This document shows, one piece after another, positions 46,236 to 59,199 of a stretch of DNA of 64,000 bases (position 1 is its first letter; each line of letters starts with the position of its first letter). The translations under genes and the position numbers were made by a program. The DNA comes from Owenia fusiformis (lineage: Eukaryota; Annelida; Polychaeta; Sabellida; Oweniidae), in assembly GCA_903813345.2 (NCBI GenBank), contig CAIIXF020000005.1, positions 32,243,375 through 32,307,374 of the forward strand, in the 5' to 3' direction. Below the pieces are notes generated by a model that did no database searches, was not told the origin of the DNA, and worked only from the letters and a program-made list of their open reading frames with translations.

Positions 46236-46974
46236 CACAATTAATTGCGAAATATAATAGCCTCCAATATAGTTAGTAAAAAGGGAGTACAATAAAAACT
46301 ACTTCATACTTCTGAATCTTGAATTGTGTTAAAAATACGACTGTATGTGTCATTTACTCATTTTCCATACAATGCCAAACAATATGAAATAATTACTTTA
46401 CTCGATATCTAGAATGAAGAAATCCGTTTTTATGATGACTAAATATTAGATGATTGCATTCCAAACAAAATGTTTTGAAGCCATATTTATCGGACACAAC
46501 TTAAACCCATTAGATTGGGGCCATCTATCGATAGTCCTGGAAGCCATTAAAGATCTAATAGCAAAGGTTTTGCAAAAATAAATCAATCCAGTGTAAAACA
46601 AATGTATGTATAATGAAGAAATAAATATTTAATGAAAAAAATAGATATGTGTTTGTAATATTGGTATTAACTTAAGATTAAAAAGTGTCACTATCTCTTT
46701 CATTTTTCAACAAATATAGGCTCACGTGACATATGACGCGGGGCAGTCAATTTTGATCTATCGTAGACAATATTAGTATCAAACTGCCGATATTTCAACC
46801 TCGTCTTGCGAGGCCATTTTTATTTGAAACATCTTGAATTTGGTGTCAAAATAAAGCTGGTCACGCCCACTTTCAGAGTTATCAATGAATCATTTACTAC
46901 GACTACTATATTCATTTAGGAGGCGTGTAAAGTTAACCAATCAGAAAGACAATTGCTCCATATATGACAGTTCA
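46236..46974. other. AT-rich DNA, nothing recognised
   Basis: No exon or repeat identified between the 41-bp array and the TTAA-bounded element. Confidence 0.4.
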
Positions 46975-46978
46975 TTAA

Positions 46979-49888
46979 GGGGACTCATCTCTAACCTAGC
47001 CGATTTGGGGGTACCCTGAACGCACTGTTTATGTTTCTTTTTTCGGAAGGGTTTCATATATGCTTTCATTTAATGTAAAAAACATTGAATGTACGCCATC
47101 AAAATATTTCACTCATCGTTTGAAAGATGGGTGTGACGTTACGGAAAAAACGCCTCAGTTTGCCCGCTTTGCTAGAATACGCTTGCTTTAAAAGCGACAC
47201 GTTCTTAACTTATCGATGATTGATAGGAATATCGTCACACGGCCACCAAGATAGTTTTTAATTTACTGCATTTGATAAACTGAAGTCCTTTGATGCCAAT
47301 TATTGTTCATGGGTACTAATAAAGCATAGTAAGAACAGCTTAGATAAAGGATTTTGACCCCTCACCCAAGTTCGGCAGTGCAATTGACGCCATATAAAAT
47401 ATTATTTGTATTCCAATTTTCATAAACTTTGACATTTTTTGAGGTAAAAACTACAACATTGACATATCGTTTTTATTGTTTCAAACAATAGTTCACGTAC
47501 CCCTAAATAACATTTGAAAATATAAAAAGGTTCCACCGTCGATTTTTTCTGTTATTTATATTTAAAATTTCGGCGTTTTCTGATATTTTTAAAAATTTCG
47601 TCAATTATCTCCAACAAGAAATGTTTATAGTGCTCATCGGTAGAGTTTCGCCATACGCGTATAAGACATATGAATCATTATACAATCGCTAAAAATGTCT
47701 TTGATTCACTTCGGTTTGATTATCTGAAGGGTTTTAGTTCGAAGAAAATTCGATTCGTGGTAAATAAAGCATTATTATACCAATCTTTGTAAAGACCTGT
47801 GACCCCTTACCCAAATTCGGCAGTACAATTGACGCCATATCAAATTTTGATTGACTTTCAATTTTCGTAAACTTTGACATTTTTTGAGGAAAAAACTAAA
47901 ACATTGACTTGTTGTTTTTATTGTTTTAAACAATAGATCACGTACCCCTAAATAACATTTGAAAATATAAAAAGGTTCCACCTTCGATTTTTTCTGTTAT
48001 TTATATTCGGAATTTCGGCTTTTTCTGATATTTTCAAGAATTTCATCAATTATCACCAACAAGAAATGTTTTTAGTGCGAAACGGTAGGAGCGTGTTATT
48101 GGACATGCGAATCATTTTACAATCGCTTAAAATGATATAAATGCTATGCCTTTTATTATCTGAATAGTTTGAATATCAAGAAAATTAAAATTAGGGTAAA
48201 TAAAGCATCATAAGACCAACCTTTGTAAATGGTTTTGACCCCTCACCCAAGTTCGGCAATAAAAATTACGCCATGTCGAACTTGAATCACCTTATTACCA
48301 CACACTTTGACATTCTTTGAGGAGAAAAATAAAACATTGACATATTGTTTTTATTGTTTCAAACAATAGTTCACGTACCCTTAAATAACATTTGAAAATA
48401 TAAAAAGGTTCCACCGTCGATTTTTTATGTTATTTATATTCAAAATTTCGGCGTTTTCTGGTATTTTTAAGAATTTCGTAAATCATCTCCAACAAGAAAT
48501 GTTTATATTGCTTACCGGTATAGTTTCGCCAAACGCGTATAAGACATGTGAATCATTATTACAATCGCTTAAAATGTTTTTGATTAACTTCATTTCAATC
48601 ATCTGAAGGGTTTAAGTCCCAAGAAAATTCGAATAAGGATGGATAAACCATTATTAGACCAACCTTTGTAAAGGCCTATGACCCCTCACCCAAGTTCGGC
48701 AATAAAATCGACGCCTTGTCGAATTTCAATTGCCTTGTTATTTCCATAAACTTTGACATTCTTTGGGGAAAAACTAGAACATTGACACATTGTTTTTATT
48801 GTTTTAAACAATAGTTCACATACCACTAAATAACTTATAAAAATATTTAAAAAGTTCCACCTTCGATTTTTTCTATTATTTACAACCGAAATTTCGCTTT
48901 TTCTGATATTTTTAAGAATTGCATTTATTATCTACAACGCGAAACGTTTATAGTGCGAAACAGTATGGTCTCGCTATTCGCGTTTTAGACATGTGAATCA
49001 TTATTCAATCGGTTAAAATGTTAACATAAGCTTACTGCATTTAATTATGATCTGAATAGTTTCAATTCCAAGAAAATTCAAATGAGGGTAAATAAATTAA
49101 AGTATTATAAGACTAACATTTGTAAATTGTTCTGACCCCCGGGGTTCTGGCCCCTTACCCAACTAGTTCTTGACGCCATGTCGAAGAATTTCAATCGCCT
49201 CTTTATATTTCAACGATAAACGTTGATATTACTTGACGTAAAAAATCGATGGTTAAACCTTTTTTATTTTAGATGTTATTAAGAGGCACACAATGCGGTG
49301 GCTATACTGTAGGCTAAAACGATTTTCTTATACATCAGTAATATATGGAAATACTAAACCATCATGATTTCAAAGGTAATTTATAAAGAAATCTTATATA
49401 AATTGCTCATACTAATGGTATTTAGCGGAAACGGCAAGTTACATATAGTTTGCCATGTCTGTAAAACATTTGCATGCTTGATATACTGCTGGAATACTAA
49501 CAAACTAAGCTTGAACGAATACAAGACAACAAAGCAAACACCCAAATTATGCAATTATTTGGGAAATCAGTGACGTATAGTTCAATGGTTTGTTTAATTG
49601 TTGACAGGGCAATGTGCCACTGACGTCACAGATAATTGTACCATATTCTAAGAATTCGTGAACAACAGTGTTATATGACGTCATGATAAAACAATGCTTC
49701 AAATGAGGAGCTCTTAGTTGCTATGTCGTTAAGTGTCATGTACCGTCATTCAGCGTCATTGAGATTTAATTAAAGAACACGGCTTAAACGTGAAGTTAAC
49801 AAACAAGCTTTTCCTTAATATGTTTATTTTCTATTTCTGTAATTGGCAAGTGTATTACCATTGTCGTAAGGGTTAGAGATGAGTCCCC
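46979..49888. mobile_element. 2.9-kb TTAA-bounded element with perfect inverted ends
   Basis: TTAA at 46975-46978 and 49889-49892 flanks inverted ends ggggactcatctctaacc (left) and ggttagagatgagtcccc (right), 18 bp perfect, 22 with the TTAA. A TTAA target duplication is the hallmark of piggyBac-type (also Kolobok-type) transposons. No transposase frame is visible: most of the interior is the tandem array at 47320-49250, so the element would be non-autonomous. Confidence 0.75.
47320..49250 (+). repeat. About 443-bp tandem repeat, 4-5 copies, inside the TTAA element
   Basis: Anchor acccctcacccaagttcgg occurs near 47357, 47801, 48238, 48681 and (diverged) 49150. Each unit also carries ttgttttaaacaatag-like words, cacgtacccctaaataacat, aaaaaggttccacc and tctccaacaagaaatg. 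Units differ by many substitutions, so the array is older than the 225-bp satellite. Confidence 0.9.
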
Positions 49889-49892
49889 TTAA

Positions 49893-52432
49893 CATATTCA
49901 GTGTTTACTATTGTTTTTCGCGTCATGACAACACGAGTAGTAACCAATCAAAATGCCGTATTTTATCACGTGAGTTCAGAGTGACATGCACGACATGTAA
50001 GTTTAGTCTGAGCTGATCGCGATGTTGAACAATTTCTTCTCGGAATTTGTCCAGAGAAAACAGCGATTCTAAATTAAGGTAGGATCTCCCATTTCTACCT
50101 GTACAAGTTTTAACTTATCTCTATCGAATCCTAAAGTTTTGGATGAAGATATGAAGCATACGTTTAAAAACGAAGCGATTAATTTGACGATCTGATTTTG
50201 CAATTTGCAATGGCCAATTTACTGCAAGTCTGCGTGTATTTGACAAGAGATAGCGCCAAGTCTTGTATCCGAATGCTTGTTAAGCCACTCAAAAACAAGA
50301 TCCATATTTTCTAAGTTTGATAACTTTGCAGAGAGCCCGTTTTCATAACCTGTTTTCCGCGTCTAAATTCAAACTGAGTAGGATTATAGGATCGCTGGGA
50401 TTCTCAGTCAATGGCAACGGGTCTTCATTCCAGAACGCACATTTTTTTAGTTGATTCTCCGTCATAGTACTTGTCTAAAGTCCATATCTGCTCTTTTACT
50501 GGCATACTTGGACATATTTCCCCTCCTTAAATTGTCCTCCTTAAATGGCACCCTCTCGCCGATTTATATATAGCCATTTCCCAGAACCCGGGAGTCAGAA
50601 TCGCTGATGTTTGCCATATTGAACATGTTGAAATATGTACTGTAATATCTGTAATACTAGGCATTGCCTGCTACGCGTAAGGGTCACGTGACTAGCGCGA
50701 TACAGGAATAATGGGGAATTTCGAAACAACAATTTTTGGGCACTTTTATTGCAAATTTCAGGTATTTATAAGTGTTTGTGGTATAAAATATAATCCACAG
50801 ACATAAATGAACATCCAAACTACATATTTTATTACGTTTTGGAGCCTTTTTTGCTTTTAAAATGACATCTTTAAAGTGTCACGGACATTTGTACAAATCT
50901 CTAAATCCTTTTTAGTTTTTTTTTCAATTACTCAATGCTATGAAATTGCTTGTTTGATCTACTTTTATCTATGGGTCTGTTATTTCTGAAGTGCTATTCC
51001 TTCCTGTTTATTGGATTTACAAATCGAATATATTCACCACGAGGCCCTGTGTTTGCTTTAATGAAGTGTTTCAAAGATATATGCGAGCCTTTATTCAATC
51101 AATGCATTGGATCAAAGAAATCATGTATTTGACAAATCTCAAGACATTCAACATTCCTTACAACCGAAGACCTTCACAGTTATTCTCTGAATTTATTGCT
51201 CTTCGCAGGAGAATAGAGATTCTATAATTCTTTGATATTATTTGATATTGTGAGATTACGTACGTCACGTCACGGTACGTCACATCATGGTAGCAGAATG
51301 GCAAATTGAATAACTTCCAATCTAGATCGAGATCTTAGTAATATTTGACGTCCAATTATGAATGCCTAAATATTCAGTATTTAGTCCCTATTCTCCAGGG
51401 ATGCGTTTACGTTGTACTAGGGAAATGACATATTTTTCATTCAAATGAAAGATAACAGCTTTTTACCAATATTTTTATAACTGTAACACGTAGCCAGGAA
51501 GGAGCTTGCCAATTTTTTGCAGAAAAATATTAATTCGGAAGTGTTTTTCAATGCCTCTACCATTTTTAGATTTTGCCCCGTCCCTGTGTAATCATTCTCG
51601 GGCAAGATACATATTAAGTTCTATACAGGTTCAGTTAGAGGTTTCGAAAAGTGAATAATGAAGAGTCTTCTTGTACAGAAATCAATGTCCTGTTGCCTGA
51701 GAGAGGAAAACATATACGAAAATACCTTTAGCTTGTTCATGATTTGGAGTGATTTGGGGACTTCGCAAAACAAATCTCCCCAACAACCCCACACATTAGT
51801 ATAGGTCACTGAATTTTCTAAATTGTCCTACATCGTACATGTATATATTAGGAACAATGAGAAAAAGAAATCGGGAAAATGCTTCGGTTCATGCTAATAA
51901 GTACAGTCTATGAGGTGAATGCCCCAAGGCAGGAGAAATGGATATATTTAACGTATTGGTTGTCAATCGTTAGCCAAAGGCTGAGCTCAGTACTAACGAC
52001 GAAAATAACGTCAGACGAAACACAATTGAATATCGGATTTCCTTATTGAATTAAAAAAGTAATTCAGATATGAATATTTGATTACATATAGCAAAGTAAG
52101 ATGATTTATTAATGATCCTTTAACAATATTGAATATTATTGGATTAATGGGCTTTTTGACATTTTGAGTATTTTGGTTTGTTTTTCGGGATTAGGAATTA
52201 AAGCTAATGAATGAATGGTTAGATGTTACATGTACTAGTGTACTGTAAGGTATTAGTTTTTCTTCATGCTCAGAATTGGTTGATTGCCATTCTGATACAG
52301 CAGAACTCCTCTTTACTAATCATTTGCTCTTGTTCAGAGTTAGTGGAGATCATGGCACCCACAATAATGGTATATCGATAGCATATATTGGACTTGGTTT
52401 CCATTGTTGCTCTTTGCGTTTTTTCATGTAAG
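49893..52432. other. Intergenic DNA, no gene supported
   Basis: Near 50027-50078 a short frame (MLNNFFSEFVQRKQRF) is followed by a donor-like gtagga; too short to call. Other frames (50950-51227, 51621-51809) have no recognised content. Confidence 0.35.
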
Positions 52433-52582
52433 GTCGTGGGGACATTAGAAGTAGGAACGCTGCCATTTAGTCATGTGATCGGTACATTGAAATTGCGAAG
52501 GAGGCACGTTCCGGGTATACCGTTCGCCCTTGGTACAAGCACAGTGCATTCAAGCTTCATTGATATCCGCTTGTACAATTAA
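52433..52582 (+). CDS. Possible 3' terminal exon, unidentified gene
   Basis: Acceptor-like tttttcatgtaag then an open frame with balanced codon use, VVGTLEVGTLPFSHVIGTLK, LRRRHVPGIPFALGTSTVHS, SFIDIRLYN, stop TAA at 52580-52582; aataaa follows at 52744. It enters in phase 0, the phase in which the exon at 33053-33172 ends, so the two could be joined, but they are 19 kb apart and the idea rests on phase alone. I do not recognise the peptide. Confidence 0.2.
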   Translation, partial: VVGTLEVGTLPFSHVIGTLKLRRRHVPGIPFALGTSTVHSSFIDIRLYN

Positions 52583-53112
52583 AGTCACAATTGTAATGGG
52601 TTGATAAAATAACAGACTGATTTGGATTATTATGGTCGATACTTCTAGTTTATTGATATCCTAGCATGTTAGTATATTTAGTTGTACTGTATATTGCAGA
52701 ACAACGCAGACTGTGAGTGTATTAGCAAACTAAATGGTTTTCAATAAAGATTAAGCGAAATTCTACAGATTATGCCATTTGCTATTGCTGATACAGATTC
52801 CGAGTACTCTGACTACGTTTTATTGAACATAATATCATTAGAATCGATGGAGGTAGAACATTAATACCTGAAACACTCGATGACGCACTTGATTAGCTGC
52901 TTGCAGAATTCACAAGTATTATATCTCTCTCGTCCAATGCATCAGTGGATTTCCTCTTAGATGTAATTCTAAGGCTAAGTGAATGTTAGGTCGTATACAT
53001 ACACCGATTCTAACTCATAAACATTTGCCAATAGGATGTTATAGACTCTTAGAATATCTTCAAAGAGTTTACAAAGCGTAAAAAGGATTTGCGATTTACT
53101 TATTTGAAAAGT

Positions 53113-53335
53113 TAACCTACATGACCTTGACCTTGCAAAACTTCACAATTACAAGAACGTGAAATACGTTTTGTACAATGCATTTTAACATGTTTTTGAC
53201 CTTGAACTTTGCTCATGACCTTGAACTGTCATGACTTCTTTATCTATATACATTGTCAAAAATTTTGACAAAACATTGACCTTGACAATGACCCTGACCT
53301 CTTAATGTGATCTTGATTTTAGGTGACCTTGACAT
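53113..53335. repeat. Scattered TGACCTTGA words
   Basis: gaccttgaccttgc, ttttgaccttgaac, catgaccttgaac, attgaccttgacaatgac and aggtgaccttgacataac occur within about 220 bp. Reverse-complemented this is TCAAGGTCA, the extended half-site of ERR/NR5A nuclear receptors, but a decayed simple repeat is the plainer explanation. Confidence 0.6.
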
Positions 53336-54065
53336 AACTGTACATGTTATCAGGGACTTAATTTAGCAATAGTATGACTTGTGATTCTACATCAAGATAA
53401 AGATGTAAGGAATTAGTGTGTGTGACTGGGATTAATCATACGAAACGTTATTTCCCCTCTAGGAGAGTTTTGCCAAGTTTCGTGAATCTGTAATGGTCGA
53501 GGAGAACTACGACTCTTTATAAAAAACGAGTTGCAGATAGGCTACTCGGGGAAAAATCAGATAATTAAAACTTCCCCGAGCTCCATTAAAATAATCTCTC
53601 ATACTTCTCATTCATGAACTAAACAGATTCCTGATAAGTACTTACTAGGATTAGAAGCTAGCTTTCACCCAGAGTTGCGGAATTAAGGTCACCCTCGATC
53701 CATTACTCACATTCAGCTGTTGATTGTGATAATGATTCACTTAACTCAGTTGTATTTGACTGGAGAGAAGCCTCAATTAGAAATATCTTCTAGAACGTCC
53801 AATTAAATATACTATCGAAATTACTTAGGAGAAATGCAGGCCAGACTTATTGTTTTTCTAGACCCTTTTGTTAAAGTATTTTTGGAATCAAAATCAACCA
53901 CCTTTATGTTACTCCTAACATGCCTTGAAGCAATCAGAGTGGCCACTGCATCTAAATATGGGTTTGGAGGAAAAGAAAATCTGGATTCCAAATATTTCGT
54001 CATGCGGTTCCGATTGTAAACAACTTCAAAGAAATGCTCAAACCGTCTTCACTTAGCTTATAGTT

Positions 54066-55803
54066 TTTATGTCACCACCAAAAGTGGTGACATATTGTTA
54101 TGGTCTCCGTTTTTTTTTGCGACGGCGGTTGGCGTCCGGCGGTTGGCGTCCGGCGGTTGGCGTCCGGCGTCCGGCGGTTGGCGTCCGGCGTCTGTAACAA
54201 TTTCTTACAACTTCCTATAACTTAACAAATACTGTTTAGACTGACTTCAATTTTTTTCTAAATCATCTACATGTTCTCAGAAGTTCAAATCTGACTTTAG
54301 ATTTGACATTTGACCTTCAATGACCTTCTCAAGGTCAAAAAGGTCTTTTTTCAACTTGCTTCACATTGACTAAATTTTTTTTCAAAATCATCTACATGTT
54401 CTCAGAAATTCAAATCTGACTTTAGATTTGACTTTAGATTTGACATTTGACCTTCAAATCTGACTTTAGATTTGACATTTGACCTTCAATGACCTTCTCA
54501 AGGTCAAAAAAGGTCAAAAAGGTCTGTTTTCAACTTGCTTCAAATTGACTAAATTTTTTTTTCAAAATCATCTATGTGTTCTCAGAAATTCAAATCTGAC
54601 TTAAGATTTGACATTTGACCTTCAATGACCTTCTCAAGGTCAAAAAAGGTCAAAAAGGTCTGTTTTCAACTTGCTTCAAATTGACTAAAAAAAAATTTCA
54701 AAATCATCTACGTGTTCTCAGGAATTCAAATCTGACTTTAGATTTGACTTAAGATTTGACATTTGACCTTCAATGACCTTCTCAAAGTCAAAAAAGGTCA
54801 AAAAGGTCTTTTTTCAACTTGCTTCAAATTGACTAATTTTTTTTTTCAAAATCATCTACATGTTCTCAGAAATTCAAATATGACTTTAGATTTGACATTT
54901 GACCTTCAATGACCTTCTCAATGTCAAAAAAGGTCAAAAAGGTATTTTTTCATCTTGCTTCAAATTGACTAATTTTTTTTTTCAAATTCATCTACATGTT
55001 CTCAGAAATTCAAATATGACTTTAGATTTGACTTGAGATTTTACATTTGACCTTCAATGACCTTCTCAAGGTCAAAAAAGGTCAAAAAGGTCTTTTTTCA
55101 ACTTGCTTCAAATTGACTAATTTTTTTTTTCAAAATCATCTACATGTTCTCAGAAATTCAAATCTGACTTTAGATTTGACATTTGACCTTTAATCACCTT
55201 CTCAAGGTCAAAAAAGGTCAAAAAGGTCTGTTTTCAACTTGCTTCAAATTGACCAATTTTTTTTTCAAAATTGTCTACATCTTTTCAGAAGTTCAAATTT
55301 GACTTTACAAGTTCTCAGAAGTTCAAATCTGACTTTAGATTTGACCTTTGACCTTCAATGACCTTCTCAAGGTCAAAAAGGTCTTTTTTCAACTTGCTTC
55401 AAATTGACTAATTTTTTTTCAAAATCATCTACATGTTCTCAGAAGTTCAAATCTGACTTTAGATTTGACATTTGACTTTCAATGACCTTTTCAAGGTCAA
55501 AAAGGCCTTTTTTTAACTTGCTTCAAATTTACTTAATTTTTTTTTCAAAATCATCTACATGTTCTCAGAAGTTAAAATCTGACTTTACATTTGACCTTCA
55601 ATGACCTTCTCAATGTCAAAAAAAAGTCAAAGAGGTTTTTTTTTCAACTTGCTTCAAATTGACGAATTCTTTTTTCAAAATCATCTACTTGTTCTAAGAA
55701 GTTCAAATCAAACCTTCTTAAGGTCAAAAGGTACTTTCCAACTTGCTTTAAATTGACCAAATTGTTTTAGGTGGTGACATTTTGTCATGTTAATGCCTTG
55801 TTA
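54066..55803. mobile_element. Full-length GTCACCAC-family element carrying an AGGTCA tandem array
   Basis: Opens with ttatgtcaccaccaaaagtg gtgac (a hairpin by itself), then a GC-rich block of ggttggcgtccggc repeats (about 54118-54192), then the array, and ends aggtggtgacattttgtcat gttaatgcc. The terminal atgtcaccacc/ggtggtgacat are inverted. Shorter copies are at 5994 and 14043. Confidence 0.75.
54225..55745 (+). repeat. 130-170-bp tandem repeat, about 11 units, each with clustered AGGTCA half-sites
   Basis: Unit wording: aacttgcttcaaattgacta, a T run, caaaatcatctacatgttct cagaaattcaaatctgactt, tagatttgacatttgacctt, caatgaccttctcaaggtca, aaaaaggtcaaaaaggtc. Units vary by internal duplication of the gactttagattt phrase. 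The spacing of AGGTCA words is described under findings. Confidence 0.92.
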
Positions 55804-55837
55804 AATGAAATTGACTTATTCCGCGTCTAAGCGTAAA

Positions 55838-57630
55838 CGTCTTCTACAATGCCCATGTGTTAATGTATATGTCTACAATGGCCATGTGAAAACTTCTATG
55901 TCTACAATGGCCATGTGAAAACGTCTATGTCTACAATGACCATGTGTAAACGTCTATGTCTACAATGCCCATGTGTAAACGTCTATGTCTACAATGTCTG
56001 TGTATAAACGTCTATGTCTACAATGACCATGTGTACACGTCTATGTCTACAATGCCCATGTGTAAACGTCTATGTCTACAATGTCTGTGTATAAACGTCT
56101 ATGTCTACAATGACCATGTGTACACGTCTATGTCTACAATGCCCATGTGTAAACGTCTATGTCTACAATGTCTGTGTATAAACGTCTATGTCTACAATGC
56201 CCATGTGTAAACGTCTATGTCTACAATGTCTGTGTGTAAACGTCTATGTCTACAATGGCCATGTGAAAACTTCTATGTCTACAATGCCCATGTGTAAACG
56301 TCTATGTCTACAATGCCCATGTGTTAATGTATATGTCTACAATGGCCATGTGAAAACTTCTATGTCTACAATGGCCATGTGAAAACGTCTATGTCTACAA
56401 TGACCATGTGAAAACGTCTATGTCTACAATGACCATGTGTAAACGTCTATGTCTACAATGGCCATGTGAAAACTTCTATGTCTACAATGGCCATGTGTAA
56501 ACGTCTATGTCTACAATGCCCATGTGTTAATGTATATGTCTACAATGGCCATGTGAAAACTTCTATGTCTACAATGGCCATGTGAAAACGTCTATGTCTA
56601 CAATGACCATGTGAAAACGTCTATGTCTACAATGACCATGTGTAAACGTCTATGTCTACAATGCCCATGTGTAAACGTCTATGTCTACAATGTCTGTGTA
56701 TAAACGTCTATGTCTACAATGACCATGTGTACACGTCTATGTCTACAATGCCCATGTGTGAACGTCTATGTCTACAATGTCTGTGTGTAAACTACTATGT
56801 CTACAATGGCCATGTGAAAACTTCTATGTCTACAATGGCCATGTGAAAACGTCTATGTCTACAATGACCATGTGTAAACGTCTATGTCTACAAGGCCCAT
56901 GTGTAAACGTCTATGTCTACAATGTCCGTGTGTTAATGTATATGTCTACAATGGCCATGTGAAAACTTCTATGTCTACAATGGCCATGTGAAAACGTCTA
57001 TGTCTACAATGGCCATGTAGAAACAACTATGTCTACAATGTCTGTGTATGAACGTAACGCCTATGTCTACAATGTCCGCGTGTAAACGTCTATGTCTACA
57101 ATATCTGTGTGTGAACGTCTATGTCTACAAGGCCCATGAGTTAACTAGAATGTCTCGAATGTTCATGTGTAAACGTCTATGTCTACAATGTCCATGTAGA
57201 AACAACTATGTCTACAATGTCTGTGTATAAACGCCTATGTCTACAATGTCCGTGTGTAAACGTCTATGTCTACAATGTCCGTGTGTAAACGTCTATGTCT
57301 ACAATGTCTTTGTATAAACGTCTATGTCTACAATGTCCGTGTGTAAACGTCTATGTCTACAATGTCCGTGTGTAAACGTCTATGTCTACAATGTCCGTGT
57401 GTAAACGTCTATGTCTACAATGCCCATGTGTAAACGTCTATGTCTACAATGCCCATGTGTAATGTAAACTTCTATGTCTACAATGTCCGTGTGTAAACGT
57501 CTATGTCTACAATGCCCATGTGTAAACGTCTATGTCTACAATATCTGTGTGCAAACGTCTATGTCTACAATGCCCATGTGTAATGTAAACAATGTCTACA
57601 ATGTTCATGTGTTAACGTCTATAACCTACA
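55838..57630 (+). repeat. 29-bp minisatellite, about 60 copies
   Basis: Unit gtctatgtctacaatggcca tgtgaaaac with variants cccatgtgtaaac, gaccatgtgtacac, tctgtgtataaac and tccgtgtgtaaac. Variants form higher-order blocks: between 55940 and 56210 a three-unit (87-bp) pattern repeats. Since 29 is not a multiple of 3, all three frames share the same cyclic peptide, which explains a string of 60-84-codon open frames; they are broken by unit variants and are not a gene. Confidence 0.96.
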
Positions 57631-58024
57631 ATGAACCTAATACGTTAAACTAATTTAGTCGCAGACTCGAATGAAGTTATATTATGTAAGTTGAGTTGAG
57701 ACGGAACTATTGATGTGAACTAACCTCATGAACATTTCATCCTGTTTATTACGACATGCTCTCGCGCTCTTAGCGATAAACAAACAATTTAGAAGTACTA
57801 AAGAATCGATTGAATTCCTTACCCAGTTCCTAATAGCTTTATCCTTGTAATTAGGATGTTTAGTAGTCAATTATACCATTGAAGTAATGCTGCATTATTA
57901 CTGATACATTCTGATACTCATCACGTCTTTCTGTTTTACTTGTATGCGGCTCAGAGGAATTGAGGTGTCATGGTATATCATGATTTGAAACATATATAAA
58001 TAGCTGTATAAAAAAGTTTAACTA
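57631..58024. other. Unique DNA, nothing recognised
   Basis: No gene or repeat seen between the minisatellite and the inverted-arm structure. Confidence 0.4.
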
Positions 58025-59199
58025 TTGTTAGATCGAAACAATATCTCGTCGCGTGAGAATAACTTTGTACTAACTGCCATTTTCCAAAAAATTGAGATAG
58101 ACATGGAATTTTACTATTTGAAACACAGGCTTTCATCTCAGATACATGCCCCATCTCAACTCCCTCTCATTAAGCTAGAATTCAGTGTGAAATTGTACCA
58201 TCTCCAGACAAACAGCTTATTTCTAATTTCAAATTGTCATATCTGATATCAACTGTTTCAACCAATCAACTCTCTAAGAATTGGTCATGTGACTTGCAAA
58301 ACTTGGAGTTATAACAATCTTATATTAAAACGAAGTATGCCAATATGCATGTTATTGTATCTAGAATGAAATAATGTTTTGTAACACAATACCATGCCAG
58401 TTTGCATGCCTGGCCTTTCATGTTTTAGTTTTAGAACTATTACAAGTAGATCAAAAAAATAAAATGATACAATATGTGTAATCCCATGCATATTCAAATT
58501 ATATGCCCTCAATTACTCTTTGTATTATGGATGCTCATTGGATTATTCATGGCCACATGATATGAAATAGAATTACTAATTTCCTCGAAAACCTAAATCC
58601 TTGCTACCAGGAAAGATGAAAAGTACAAATGACCAGTTAATTAGATCATGTGAGCAGTCAAAAGTACCCTTTATCTTCCCTGCTACCAGGTCTTATAGGG
58701 GTTTGAATGGCCAAATGCAATAGAAATGCATATACGAAGCTGTCATCATTAAATGTTGAAAATGAAAGACTACTTATTTGTTTCTTCAAATAGAGTACAT
58801 AATAATAGGTTATATACTAGATATAGTAATCAAAACAAATAGTAACTGTCATATTTTGCACTACATTGCTCAAAGGCAATCACTGTCTGTATACTATTGA
58901 AATCTCTTTCAAATGATGTTTTATAGTTAGTGGAAAAAAGATAAATCTATTTAAACTAGCTTTAACTTTTACTGACCATACACTATATCAATAAGGAGTT
59001 ATCTTTATGTTAGTATAGTCCCTTAAAACACTTATTTTATTTTCTCTTCATCTATGATTTACTTTGCGTTTTTCACTGAACATCTGGGATCTTTTTAGTT
59101 ATTTTATTACTAGTATGTTTTTCAGATTTGTCCTTTCTTTTGCATTTTTGGGATCATTGTTTTTAGATTTTTTTATTCTTTTTTTATATGTTATTTATT

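Noticed and set aside
55956-57230. Series of open frames with MSTMPMCKRLCLQC-type peptides
   Set aside because: Direct product of the 29-bp minisatellite in every frame; stops fall wherever unit variants occur.
54066-57630. CRISPR-like array (repeat plus spacers)
   Set aside because: Units are contiguous without unique spacers, and the window is clearly eukaryotic.
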